Assembly (NCBI GenBank): GCA_937892215.1
Contig: CALAVE010000032.1
Location: 9,298 to 73,297, forward strand
Direction of reading: 5' to 3'
DNA: 64,000 bases
Origin: an uncultured Porphyromonadaceae bacterium
GTDB taxonomy: Bacteria; Bacteroidota; Bacteroidia; Bacteroidales; Muribaculaceae
Made by a program: the position numbers and the translations under genes. The number at the start of each line of letters is the position of its first letter. The stretch's first letter is position 1. A model generated the notes under the pieces. The model was not told the origin of the DNA and did no database searches. It saw nothing but the letters and a program-made list of their open reading frames with translations. Positions 1 to 8,034 of the stretch are shown piece after piece.

Positions 1-72
1 CTGCCGCTGGAGCGGTCTGGGCTGAAGGACCTGGACTTCCTGGAGTTTGTGGCCCGAAATCTGAAATACTGA
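1..72 (+). CDS. C-terminal end of an unidentified protein (5' truncated by the window)
   Basis: The first 23 codons read without interruption to a TGA at 70-72, ending in the residues EFVARNLKY. Codon choice (CTG, GTG, GAG, GGC-rich) matches the groEL gene that follows. Too little is present to name the protein. It probably ends just upstream of the groES promoter region, since only 122 bp separate its stop from the groES start. Confidence 0.5.
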   Translation: MPLERSGLKDLDFLEFVARNLKY

Positions 73-84
73 CAAACTGCGGAG

Positions 85-128
85 TGACAAAATGTCGGCA
101 GGAATGAATTTGTGGCAGAAATGCCACA
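85..128 (+). promoter_or_regulatory. Two inverted repeats upstream of the groES promoter (possible activator or repressor sites)
   Basis: TGACA-aaa-TGTC lies at 85-96 and a perfect 7-bp palindrome TGTGGCA-gaaa-TGCCACA lies at 111-128. The second ends one base before the TGGCACG element of the probable sigma-54 promoter. Their position fits binding sites for a heat- or stress-responsive regulator. No CIRCE element (TTAGCACTC-N9-GAGTGCTAA) is present, so HrcA control is not supported. Confidence 0.45.
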
Positions 129-129
129 T

Positions 130-146
130 TGGCACGGAATGTGCAT
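130..146 (+). promoter_or_regulatory. Probable sigma-54 (RpoN) promoter of groES-groEL
   Basis: TGGCACGGAATGTGCAT carries the invariant GG (131-132) and GC (143-144) of -24/-12 promoters with exactly 10 bases between them. Only the first T of the usual TTGC is replaced by G. Transcription would start about 12 bases after the GC, near 156, leaving a leader of about 40 nt. No TAnnTTTG box of the housekeeping type is seen in this gap. Sigma-54 use for groESL is my inference. Confidence 0.55.
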
Positions 147-194
147 ATACAATACATGAAAACGAAAAAATCAACAAATTAAAACATAGAAACT

Positions 195-470
195 ATGAGA
201 ATCAAACCATTACAGGACCGAGTCCTGATTGAGCCTGCAAAGGCCGAAGAGAAGACCGCCGGCGGAATCATCATCCCCGACAGTGCAAAAGAGAAACCCC
301 TAAAAGGCACAGTGAAAGCAGTGGGCAACGGCACAGCCGACGAACCGATGGTGGTTAAGGCCGGTGACGTGGTGCTCTATGGCAAATATGCCGGCACAGA
401 ACTGGAACTTGACGGAGAGAAATTCCTGATGATGAAGCAGAGCGATATTCTGGCAATAGTGGAACAATAA
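195..470 (+). CDS. groES: Co-chaperonin GroES (Hsp10)
   Basis: The 91-residue length is normal for GroES. The protein starts MRIKPLQDRVLIEP and carries the mobile-loop region KTAGGIIIPDSAKEKP (about residues 20-36) that binds GroEL. It ends with the typical DILAIVEQ strand. It forms the heptameric lid of the cytosolic GroEL folding chamber. groEL follows after 22 bp, so the two form the standard operon. The upstream region carries a probable sigma-54 promoter and two palindromes. Confidence 0.98.
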   Translation: MRIKPLQDRVLIEPAKAEEKTAGGIIIPDSAKEKPLKGTVKAVGNGTADEPMVVKAGDVVLYGKYAGTELELDGEKFLMMKQSDILAIVEQ

Positions 471-478
471 AACGAAAC

Positions 479-484
479 AGGAGG
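479..484 (+). promoter_or_regulatory. Consensus Shine-Dalgarno sequence before groEL
   Basis: AGGAGG sits 8 bases before the groEL ATG. Most genes in this window, like Bacteroidetes genes in general, have A/T-rich leaders without such a site, so this full consensus stands out. It may help set high GroEL output within the operon. Confidence 0.5.
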
Positions 485-492
485 ACAAAGAA

Positions 493-2121
493 ATGGCAAA
501 AGAAATAAAATTCGATATCAAAGCACGTGAAGAACTGAAGAAAGGCGTTGACCAACTGAGCAACGCAGTGAAGGTGACGCTTGGTCCGAAAGGCCGCAAC
601 GTGATACTGGACAAGAAATACGGCACGCCGCACATCACAAAAGACGGCGTGAGCGTGGCACGTGAAGTGGAACTGGAGGACGAATTCCAGAACATAGGCG
701 CACAACTGGTGAAGGAAGTGGCTTCGAAGACCGGTGACGACGCAGGTGACGGAACAACGACCGCAACCGTTCTGGCTCAGGCAATAATCAACGAGGGCCT
801 TAAGAACGTGGCCGCCGGCGCGAACCCGATGGACATCAAGCGCGGAATAGACAAGGCCGTGAAACTGGTGGTGGAGAACATCAAGAGTCAGGCACAGGAA
901 GTGGGCGACGACTTTGACAAGATAGAGAACGTGGCCCGCGTGAGCGCCAATAACGACGACGAGATAGGCAAACTGATAGCCGAGGCTATGAAGAAGGTGA
1001 AGAAAGACGGCGTAATCACCGTGGAAGAGGCCAAGGGCACCGAGACCCACGTGGAAACAGTGGAAGGAATGCAGTTTGACCGCGGTTACATTTCCCCGTA
1101 CTTCGTGACCAACACTGAGAAGATGGAGTGCGAGATGGATCATCCGTTCGTGCTGATATTCGACAAGAAGATATCTGTTCTGAAAGACATGCTGCCCATA
1201 CTGGAGGCAACGGCACAGAGTGGCCGTCCGCTGCTGATTATAGCAGAAGACGTGGACAGCGAGGCCCTAGCAACACTGGTGGTGAACCGTCTGCGTGGCA
1301 GCCTGAAGGTGTGCGCAGTGAAGGCCCCGGGCTTTGGCGACCGCAGGAAAGAAATGCTGGAGGACATCGCTATTCTGACCGGTGGACTGGTGGTGAGCGA
1401 GGAAAAAGGCATCAAACTTGAAGGCGCTACAGTGGATATGCTGGGAACGGCCGAGAAGATTACAGTGAACAAGGATAACACTACTATAGTGAACGGCGCA
1501 GGTGACAAGGAGGCAATCAAGGAGCGTGTGGCACAGATTCGCGCTCAGATAGAGAACACCAAGTCAACCTATGACAAGGAGAAACTGCAGGAGCGTCTGG
1601 CCAAGTTGGCAGGCGGAGTGGCAGTGCTCTACATAGGTGCCCCGAGCGAGGTGGAGATGAAGGAGAAGAAAGACCGTGTGGACGATGCACTGAGCGCAAC
1701 TCGCGCAGCCGTGGCCGAGGGAATAGTTCCCGGCGGCGGTGTGGCCTACATTCGCGCAATTGACGCACTGGAAGGTCTCAAGGGCGACAACACTGACGAG
1801 ACAACCGGAATAGCAATAATTCGCCGCGCGATAGAGGAGCCCCTTCGTCAGATAGTGCACAACGCCGGCCTGGAGGGCGCAGTGGTGGTGCAAAAGGTGA
1901 AGGACGGCGAAGGCGACTTCGGCTACAATGCCCGTACCGACACATACGAGAAGCTGTTTGAGACAGGCGTGATAGACCCTGCTAAGGTGGCACGAGTGGC
2001 ACTGGAGAACGCAGCGTCGATAGCCGGAATGTTCCTGACCACAGAGTGTGTGATAGCCGAGAAGAAAGAGGAGAATCCCGCTCCGGCAGCCGCACCAGGC
2101 ATGGGTCCGGGCATGATGTAA
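493..2121 (+). CDS. groL: Chaperonin GroEL (Hsp60)
   Basis: The 542 residues align over the full length with GroEL. The nucleotide-binding TLGPKGRNVILDKKYG (about 28-43) and GDGTTTATVLA (about 85-95) are intact. So are the apical-domain segments and AATRAAVAEGIVPGGGVA (about 403-420). The C-terminus is a short GMGPGMM tail, the Bacteroidetes counterpart of the GGM repeats. It folds cytosolic proteins in an ATP-driven double ring with GroES. It is cotranscribed with groES and is followed by a GC-rich hairpin. Confidence 0.99.
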   Translation: MAKEIKFDIKAREELKKGVDQLSNAVKVTLGPKGRNVILDKKYGTPHITKDGVSVAREVELEDEFQNIGAQLVKEVASKTGDDAGDGTTTATVLAQAIINEGLKNVAAGANPMDIKRGIDKAVKLVVENIKSQAQEVGDDFDKIENVARVSANNDDEIGKLIAEAMKKVKKDGVITVEEAKGTETHVETVEGMQFDRGYISPYFVTNTEKMECEMDHPFVLIFDKKISVLKDMLPILEATAQSGRPLLIIAEDVDSEALATLVVNRLRGSLKVCAVKAPGFGDRRKEMLEDIAILTGGLVVSEEKGIKLEGATVDMLGTAEKITVNKDNTTIVNGAGDKEAIKERVAQIRAQIENTKSTYDKEKLQERLAKLAGGVAVLYIGAPSEVEMKEKKDRVDDALSATRAAVAEGIVPGGGVAYIRAIDALEGLKGDNTDETTGIAIIRRAIEEPLRQIVHNAGLEGAVVVQKVKDGEGDFGYNARTDTYEKLFETGVIDPAKVARVALENAASIAGMFLTTECVIAEKKEENPAPAAAPGMGPGMM

Positions 2122-2152
2122 AAACGAGGGTTAAACAATATTGTCAGATATG

Positions 2153-2183
2153 GTTGAGCCGGTCAGGAAATGGCCGGCTTAAC
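2153..2183 (+). terminator. Hairpin after groEL
   Basis: GTTGAGCCGG (2153-2162) pairs with CCGGCTTAAC (2174-2183), giving a 10-bp stem with one G-T pair and an 11-base loop. No clear T-run follows, so it may be an imperfect terminator or an mRNA-stabilising hairpin. Confidence 0.5.
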
Positions 2184-2223
2184 TTATGGTTAGAGCTGTT
2201 ATAAAGAGCTGTTTTAAGGTTAG

Positions 2224-2538
2224 TTACGGGATAAGAGGGGTGGCGGTGCGGTTTTGGAAATCGAGTTCCAGAACGGTGAGAGGATTTTGGTCTCCGGCCG
2301 GTGGGGCAGAGGCCCATGCGTCGGCGAAGACTTCGCGTGATGCGGCTTGGCTGAACAGGCGCAGGGCGTAGTCGGGGTCGTGAGTGATGCAGAGCGGGTT
2401 AGAGACGTAGCGCGTGTTGGGCAACTCAATGCTTGCAGGCTGCAGCGATATGTGGAGTCGGTTGGGTGAAACAGAAGCGATGTGGTTTCGCCACTGGCGA
2501 CGGTCGTAGAAGATATAGTTGGCTAAGAAGCGCGGCAT
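2224..2538 (-). CDS. Small hypothetical protein at the end of the ileS-lspA operon
   Basis: This is a 104-residue protein without signal peptide, membrane segment or recognised motif. It starts 9 bp after the stop of the DUF4296 gene, so it is probably the last cistron of the ileS-dksA-lspA-DUF4296 transcript. The protein is rich in aromatic and polar residues (YIFYDRRQWRNHI near the N-terminus). A short unknown gene at this position is, to my recollection, common in related genomes, which supports a real gene. No function can be assigned. Confidence 0.6.
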   Translation of the reverse strand: MPRFLANYIFYDRRQWRNHIASVSPNRLHISLQPASIELPNTRYVSNPLCITHDPDYALRLFSQAASREVFADAWASAPPAGDQNPLTVLELDFQNRTATPLIP

Positions 2539-2547
2539 ATCATGTTT

Positions 2548-3387
2548 TTACTTGGCATTCTGCTTGTTAGGTATAAACTTCTGGAGTCTGAAAGAAGAAT
2601 ACTGCTTGGGTGCGAGGTGCGTTCTCAGGAGCGATACACTATCGATGTAGGCGACGGTGAAGGGGCGTATGCTGTATCGGATGAATCCATAGACGCGTCT
2701 TGTTTCGCGAGTGGAGTCGCATTGGAGCGACATTTCGTCCCAACCGTCGAAGGAACTATTACGAGCCACCACCGAACTGCACCCGTCGCGGTATTCGGCT
2801 GCAAGTAGCAGGCTGAATCGGCTGCCGAACCCCAATTTTTTGAGCGATAACTTGTATCGGTCGCCGCGGCGGCTTTCACCGTCGGGGGTGAAATCGAAAG
2901 TGATGTAGCCCTGAAGGTAGTTAGACGTGAGCATCCAAGTGCGATTCTCGGTCCAAACGTCGGCACTGTCGCCAACGGAGGGGTAGTATCCCTTGGCGGC
3001 AGTGACGGCACTGGCAACTGTGGTGGAGTGAATTTCCTCCTGCGATTTTTTGTTGAGGTGTTTACGCTCGTTGTTGAGAGTACGAATGGCCTTGTCATAG
3101 ACTTTGCTATAAGTGTCCATGTTGTTGGCGTACCATTCGATAGAGCGGTCGTAGTCGGTCTGCGAGACGCCGTGCTTGGCGAAAACCGACTGTTTCAGAA
3201 TCATCTTAGATGAATCGGACGAGAACTCGCCCGGATTCAAGTCCATGTATGCCTCGGCCTTGCAAAGGTCCACGATGAGGTCGTCCATCCGGCTTTCGGG
3301 GATAACGCCCTTAGGCGCCTTGTCGCAAGCCGAAAGAGTTGCGAGCATCAAGGCGGAATAAAGCAGGATGAAGTGGACACGTTTCAT
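2548..3387 (-). CDS. DUF4296 lipoprotein
   Basis: The 279 residues start with a lipoprotein signal peptide, MKRVHFILLYSALMLATLSAC, with the lipidated Cys at position 21. The following segment matches the DUF4296 pattern: IPESRMDDLIVDLCKAEAYMDLN, then KQSVFAKHGVSQTDYDRSIEWYANNM. That family occurs in Bacteroidetes next to lspA, as here (6 bp gap). The C-terminal half is basic and less conserved. It should be an envelope lipoprotein; its role is unknown. The gene order suggests a function tied to lipoprotein maturation, but that is inference only. Confidence 0.8.
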   Translation of the reverse strand: MKRVHFILLYSALMLATLSACDKAPKGVIPESRMDDLIVDLCKAEAYMDLNPGEFSSDSSKMILKQSVFAKHGVSQTDYDRSIEWYANNMDTYSKVYDKAIRTLNNERKHLNKKSQEEIHSTTVASAVTAAKGYYPSVGDSADVWTENRTWMLTSNYLQGYITFDFTPDGESRRGDRYKLSLKKLGFGSRFSLLLAAEYRDGCSSVVARNSSFDGWDEMSLQCDSTRETRRVYGFIRYSIRPFTVAYIDSVSLLRTHLAPKQYSSFRLQKFIPNKQNAK

Positions 3388-3393
3388 GTGAGG

Positions 3394-4050
3394 TCAGGCT
3401 TGAGAAATTTCGTTATCGTTGGCGTTGTCGGCATGGTTGTCGGCAGTTCTTCCAAGCACAGAGGAGTAGAAGAGGATGAGAATAACCACGCTTACGCTGA
3501 GAGCGGCGTCGGCGATGTTAAAGATAGGCTGGAAGAAAATGAAGTGTTCACCACCCCATAGCGGCATCCAAGCGGGCCAATCCCACTCGCACAGCGGGAA
3601 ATAGAACATATCCACGACGCGTCCGTAGAAGATGGAGCCGTAGCCGCCGGCCTCTGGCAGAAATTCGGCCACGAGCGGAATGGGCGGCGCATTGAAAACG
3701 AGCCCGTAGAAGATGCCGTCGATGGCATTTCCTGCCGCGCCGGCTGTGATGAGGGCTATGCAGATGACATAGCCTCGAGGGAAGTCGGTGCGATTACGGA
3801 TTTTCACCAGATAATAGATGAAAAGGCCCACGGCAATGATACGGAACCAAGTGAGCAGAAGTTTACTGCCCAGTTCCATACCGAAAGCCATGCCGTTGTT
3901 TTCAATGAACCGGATACGAAACCAGTCGGTAATGAGATATTCCTCGCCGTAGAAAAAGTGCGTTTTGACCCAGACCTTCAGGGCCTGGTCGAGCAAGATC
4001 ACAATGGCGATTGTGATAGCCGAGACGGAGCCGTTAGAGAGTCGCTTCAT
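3394..4050 (-). CDS. lspA: Lipoprotein signal peptidase (signal peptidase II)
   Basis: At 218 residues it is longer than the usual 160-170. It has four hydrophobic segments and the two catalytic aspartate motifs, GNAIDGIF (normally GNxxDR) and FNIADAAL (normally FNxAD). An extra loop of about 40 residues lies between them, as is usual for Bacteroidetes LspA. It cleaves prolipoprotein signal peptides in the inner membrane. It overlaps nothing but sits 2 bp after the DksA-like gene, within the ileS operon, an arrangement known from many bacteria. Confidence 0.95.
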   Translation of the reverse strand: MKRLSNGSVSAITIAIVILLDQALKVWVKTHFFYGEEYLITDWFRIRFIENNGMAFGMELGSKLLLTWFRIIAVGLFIYYLVKIRNRTDFPRGYVICIALITAGAAGNAIDGIFYGLVFNAPPIPLVAEFLPEAGGYGSIFYGRVVDMFYFPLCEWDWPAWMPLWGGEHFIFFQPIFNIADAALSVSVVILILFYSSVLGRTADNHADNANDNEISQA

Positions 4051-4052
4051 TC

Positions 4053-4451
4053 TTACCGCTGTTCTTTCTTCATTTTGTCCTCAATCTCCTTGCCCTCGAG
4101 CGAGAGAGTGGCGTGAGGTACAGCCAGAAGCCTTTCACGCGGGATGAGTTTGCCGGTGATGCGGCAGATACCGTAGTTCTTGTTCTCGATGCGGATAAGC
4201 GCCTTCTGAAGTTTGTTGATAAACTCTTTCTGCTTGCTGGCACGCTGACTGGCTTCCTCTTTCTCGCGAGTGGAGGCGCCTTCTTCCAGCACCTTGAATC
4301 CGGGAGCAGACTCATCGGTCATGATACGTGACATGAGCATCTCGTAGTTGTTCTGGGCAACTTCGAGTTTTTCCAGGATGACTTGTTTGAATTCCTGCAA
4401 TTCCTCGTCGGAGTAGCGGGTTTTCTCGGTTTTTTCTGTTTTAGTACTCAT
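4053..4451 (-). CDS. TraR/DksA-family protein
   Basis: The 132 residues comprise an N-terminal coiled-coil region (about 10-80, rich in E, K and Q) and the C-terminal signature YGICRITGKLIPRERLLAVPHATLS. Only the first of the four zinc-binding cysteines of classical DksA is kept. This degenerate finger is, to my knowledge, normal for the Bacteroidetes versions. The family binds in the RNA polymerase secondary channel; whether this member responds to ppGpp is not visible. It lies 12 bp after ileS and 2 bp before lspA, so all three are surely cotranscribed. Confidence 0.85.
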   Translation of the reverse strand: MSTKTEKTEKTRYSDEELQEFKQVILEKLEVAQNNYEMLMSRIMTDESAPGFKVLEEGASTREKEEASQRASKQKEFINKLQKALIRIENKNYGICRITGKLIPRERLLAVPHATLSLEGKEIEDKMKKEQR

Positions 4452-4463
4452 TGAATAAAGTAT

Positions 4464-7400
4464 TTAGAGGTTATTAATTTCAATTGCAATTCTCAGCATC
4501 CATCCGTCCATATCCAGTTCGTCGGCTTGCAGTTTGGGACTGATAGGCTCCACCGTGATGTCGGTGGCGAGCACTTGGTTAGCGATATAATCGCCGAACG
4601 ACTTGAGCACGTCGGTGATGTTGTCGTTAGGTTCGATGGTGAGACGGATTTTGTCGGTTATGTCAAAGTCCTTGCTCTTGCGGAGATTCTGAATCCTGTT
4701 GACCAGGTCGCGAGCGACACCTTCCTGACGGAGTTCGTCGGTGATGGTGATGTCGAGAGCCACGGTGAGGTTACCCTCGTTAGCCACAAGCCATCCAGGA
4801 ATGTCCTCGGAGATGATTTCAACGTCGTCGAGCGTGACTTGGGCCGGCGTTCCGCTGATGTCGGTACGGAACACGCCGTCGCGCTCAAAGGCGATGATGT
4901 CGGGTTGCGGCATGGAAGTGAGCGTTGCGGCGAGGTCCTTCATAATCTTGCCATATCGCGGGCCAAGTTTCTTGAAATCGGGCTTAACGCGCTTAACAAG
5001 GATACCCTCGTTGTTGCCCACATACTTGATGGACTTGACGTTAACCTCGCTGATGATGAGGTTGGCCACAGCCTGGATTGCGGCCTTCTGGTGCTCGTCG
5101 GCCACAGGAATCATGATGCCTGTGAGCGGCTGGCGCACCTTGATGTTCTTCTTCTTGCGGAGGCTCAGCACCATGGAAGTGATGTTCTGTGCAATCTGCA
5201 TACGCTCTTCGAGCGCCTTGTCGATAACCTCGTCGGATGGCTTGGGGAAGAGCGCCAGGTGCACTGACTTCTCGCTTCCGGTGAGGTCGCGGTAGAGACG
5301 GTCGCTGAAGAACGGCGCGATAGGAGCCATGAGGCGAGCCACTGTCTCGAGGCACTGATGGAGAGTCTGGTAAGCGGCAAGTTTGTCTTGCGTCATGCCA
5401 CCGCCCCAGAATCGCTTGCGGTTAAGTCGCACGTACCAGTTGCTGAGGTTCTCGCCCACGAAATCGCTGATGGCACGCGCCGCGCGCGTAGGCTCATAGT
5501 CGTGGAGTTGCGAATCCACCTCTCGGATGAGCGAATTGAGCAGCGAAATTACCCATCGGTCGATTTCGGGACGCTCATTCATAGGCACTTGTGGGGCCGT
5601 TGGGTCGAAACCGTCCACGTTGGCATAAAGAGCGAAGAACGAGTAAGTGTTATAGAGCGTACCGAAGAACTTGCGGCTCACTTCCTCCACACCAGCCCGG
5701 TCGAACTTGAGGTTGTCCCATGGCGAAGAGTTGGAAATCATGTACCAGCGAAGCGGGTCGGTGCCGTAGTCCTCAATAGCCTTGAACGGGTCAACGGCGT
5801 TGCCCAGGCGCTTACTCATCTTGTTCCCGTTCTTGTCGAGCACAAGCCCGTTAGAAATCACAGACTTGAACGCGATACTGTCGAATACCATGGTTCCGAT
5901 GGCATGGAGCGTGAAGAACCACCCACGCGTCTGGTCCACACCCTCTGCGATGAAGTCGGCGGGATAGAACTTGCGACTGTCGATGAGTTCCTTGTTCTCG
6001 AACGGATAGTGCAGTTGGGCGTAGGGCATGGAGCCGCTGTCGAACCACACGTCGATGAGGTCGAGTTCACGCTTCATGGGTTTTCCGGAGTTGGAAACCA
6101 GCGTAATGTAGTCAACGTAAGGACGGTGAATGTCGATTCGGTTATAGTTCTCGTCGCTGTAGTCGCCGGGGATGAAGCCTTTTTCCTTGTAGGGGTTGCT
6201 CTTCATCACACCTGCGGCGACGGCTTTCTCAATCTCGTCGTAGAGTTCACGGATGCTGCCGATACATTTTTCCTCGCCGTCGGCCGAGCGCCAGATGGGC
6301 AGAGGCGTGCCCCAGTAGCGGCTTCGGCTCAGGTTCCAGTCGTTGAGGTTCTCGAGCCACTTGCCGAAGCGTCCTGTACCGGTGTGCTCCGGTTTCCAGT
6401 TGATGGTCTTGTTAAGTTCCACCATGCGATCCTTGCAGGCAGTGGAGCGAATGAACCAACTGTCGAGCGGGTAGTAGAGGATAGGTTTGTCGGTGCGCCA
6501 GCAGTGCGGATAGTTGTGAACGTGCTTCTCAATCTTGAAAGCCACTCCGTCCTGCTTCATGCGGATGCAGAGCACCACGTTGAGGTCCTCGGCCTTATTT
6601 GCCGCGGCCTCATCATACTTGCCGTCGATAGTGAACTTGGGGTCGTAGGCGTTCTTGACGAAAGCGCCTTCGTACTGCTTATAGAGTTCAACGTTGACAA
6701 ACCGCTTAACGAAATCAGGGTCAAGGTCTTCGAGTTTCCAGTATTTTCCGGAGAAGTCCACCATGGGTCTGGTTTCCATGTTGCGGTTAATCATGAACAG
6801 GGACGGAATGCCGGCGGCCTTGGCCACGCTTGCGTCGTCGGCACCGAAAGTGGGTGCGATGTGCACGATACCGGTACCGTCCTCGGTGGTAACGTAGTCG
6901 CCTGGGATTACCCGGAAGGCGTTGTCGTTGCCCACAATCTCGTCGTTAATCTTGTCAACCGGCTTTACCCAGGGGAAGAGCTGGTTGTAACGGATGCCGA
7001 GCAGGTCTTTTCCTCCAAACTCGGCGATTACGCGGAAGGGGATAACCTTGTCGCCCTTAGCGTAGGAGTTGAGGTCGAGTTCGGCGCCTTCCGGCTTGAA
7101 GTAAGCGCTGAGCCGCTCTTTAGCCAGGACGTAAACGGCGGGAGCGCCGGTGTAAGGGTTGAAACTCTCCACGGCCACGTACTGAATCTTGGGACCGATA
7201 CAGAGCGCGGTGTTAGAGGGCAGAGTCCAGGGAGTGGTGGTCCAAGCGAGGATGCGAATGTTCTGCGCAAAGCGCGGTTCGGCCTTTCGCTTGATTTCCT
7301 CCACCACCATGTGCCCTTCATCCTTCACGGAGAACTCGGCGGTAGCCGTCTCGTCCTTGACGTCGCGGTAGCATCCGGGCATGTTAAGTTCGTGAGAACT

Positions 7401-7970
7401 AAGTCCGGTTCCCGCGGCCGGCGAGTAGGGCTGAATGGTGTAGCCCTTGTAGAGCAGCCCCTTGTCGTATAATTGTTTGAGTAGCCACCAGAGCGACTCG
7501 ATGTAACTGTTCTTATAGGTGATGTAGGGGTCTTTCATGTCAACCCAGTATCCCATCTTGTGAGTGAGGTCTTCCCACTCGCGAGTGTATTTCATCACTT
7601 CCTTGCGGCAAGTGGCGTTATAGTCGTCAACGGTGATTTTGGTCCCGATGTCCTCCTTGGTTATACCCAGAGCCTTTTCCACGCCCAGTTCCACGGGAAG
7701 TCCGTGAGTGTCCCAGCCGGCCTTTCGCAGCACCTGATAGCCCTTCATGGTCTTATATCGGCAGACGATGTCTTTCAGCGTGCGAGCCATGACGTGGTGT
7801 ATGCCCGGCATACCGTTGGCCGATGGCGGTCCCTCATAGAAGACGAACGAAGGCGCACCTTCGCGCTCGCTGATGCTGGCGGCAAACACATTTTCCTCGT
7901 CCCATTTCTTGAGGACTTCCTTATTGACTTCGCTGAGGTTGAATTTGTTGTATTCGTTAAATTTCTTCAT
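4464..7970 (-). CDS. ileS: Isoleucyl-tRNA synthetase
   Basis: The 1168-residue class I synthetase belongs to the long, eukaryote-like IleRS type. The HIGH motif appears as PSANGMPGIHHVMART (about 49-64). The KMSKR loop is seen in LDKNGNKMSKRLGNAVDP. The editing domain is inserted between them and a long anticodon-binding C-terminal part follows. It charges tRNA-Ile in the cytosol. It is the first gene of a minus-strand operon with the DksA-like gene and lspA. It starts 64 bp from the end of ddl, across a small hairpin, so read-through from ddl is possible. Confidence 0.98.
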   Translation of the reverse strand: MKKFNEYNKFNLSEVNKEVLKKWDEENVFAASISEREGAPSFVFYEGPPSANGMPGIHHVMARTLKDIVCRYKTMKGYQVLRKAGWDTHGLPVELGVEKALGITKEDIGTKITVDDYNATCRKEVMKYTREWEDLTHKMGYWVDMKDPYITYKNSYIESLWWLLKQLYDKGLLYKGYTIQPYSPAAGTGLSSHELNMPGCYRDVKDETATAEFSVKDEGHMVVEEIKRKAEPRFAQNIRILAWTTTPWTLPSNTALCIGPKIQYVAVESFNPYTGAPAVYVLAKERLSAYFKPEGAELDLNSYAKGDKVIPFRVIAEFGGKDLLGIRYNQLFPWVKPVDKINDEIVGNDNAFRVIPGDYVTTEDGTGIVHIAPTFGADDASVAKAAGIPSLFMINRNMETRPMVDFSGKYWKLEDLDPDFVKRFVNVELYKQYEGAFVKNAYDPKFTIDGKYDEAAANKAEDLNVVLCIRMKQDGVAFKIEKHVHNYPHCWRTDKPILYYPLDSWFIRSTACKDRMVELNKTINWKPEHTGTGRFGKWLENLNDWNLSRSRYWGTPLPIWRSADGEEKCIGSIRELYDEIEKAVAAGVMKSNPYKEKGFIPGDYSDENYNRIDIHRPYVDYITLVSNSGKPMKRELDLIDVWFDSGSMPYAQLHYPFENKELIDSRKFYPADFIAEGVDQTRGWFFTLHAIGTMVFDSIAFKSVISNGLVLDKNGNKMSKRLGNAVDPFKAIEDYGTDPLRWYMISNSSPWDNLKFDRAGVEEVSRKFFGTLYNTYSFFALYANVDGFDPTAPQVPMNERPEIDRWVISLLNSLIREVDSQLHDYEPTRAARAISDFVGENLSNWYVRLNRKRFWGGGMTQDKLAAYQTLHQCLETVARLMAPIAPFFSDRLYRDLTGSEKSVHLALFPKPSDEVIDKALEERMQIAQNITSMVLSLRKKKNIKVRQPLTGIMIPVADEHQKAAIQAVANLIISEVNVKSIKYVGNNEGILVKRVKPDFKKLGPRYGKIMKDLAATLTSMPQPDIIAFERDGVFRTDISGTPAQVTLDDVEIISEDIPGWLVANEGNLTVALDITITDELRQEGVARDLVNRIQNLRKSKDFDITDKIRLTIEPNDNITDVLKSFGDYIANQVLATDITVEPISPKLQADELDMDGWMLRIAIEINNL

Positions 7971-7997
7971 TGCTTAAGATAGTTCTTATTAGTTTTA

Positions 7998-8012
7998 CCG
8001 GCTTGATGCCGG
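7998..8012 (-). terminator. Short hairpin between ddl and ileS
   Basis: CCGGC-ttgat-GCCGG gives a 5-bp GC stem. On the minus strand it follows the ddl stop and is trailed by TAAAACTAAT. It is a weak terminator candidate. Confidence 0.35.
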
Positions 8013-8034
8013 GAAAAGTTATTTGAGGTGTGTT

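Noticed and set aside
73..194. HrcA/CIRCE control of groESL
   Set aside because: No TTAGCACTC-N9-GAGTGCTAA is present in the leader.
5358..7472. A 704-codon open frame on the plus strand opposite ileS
   Set aside because: It is the mirror of the ileS coding sequence. The translation is rich in V, H and L without any family motif, while the minus frame encodes an unmistakable IleRS.
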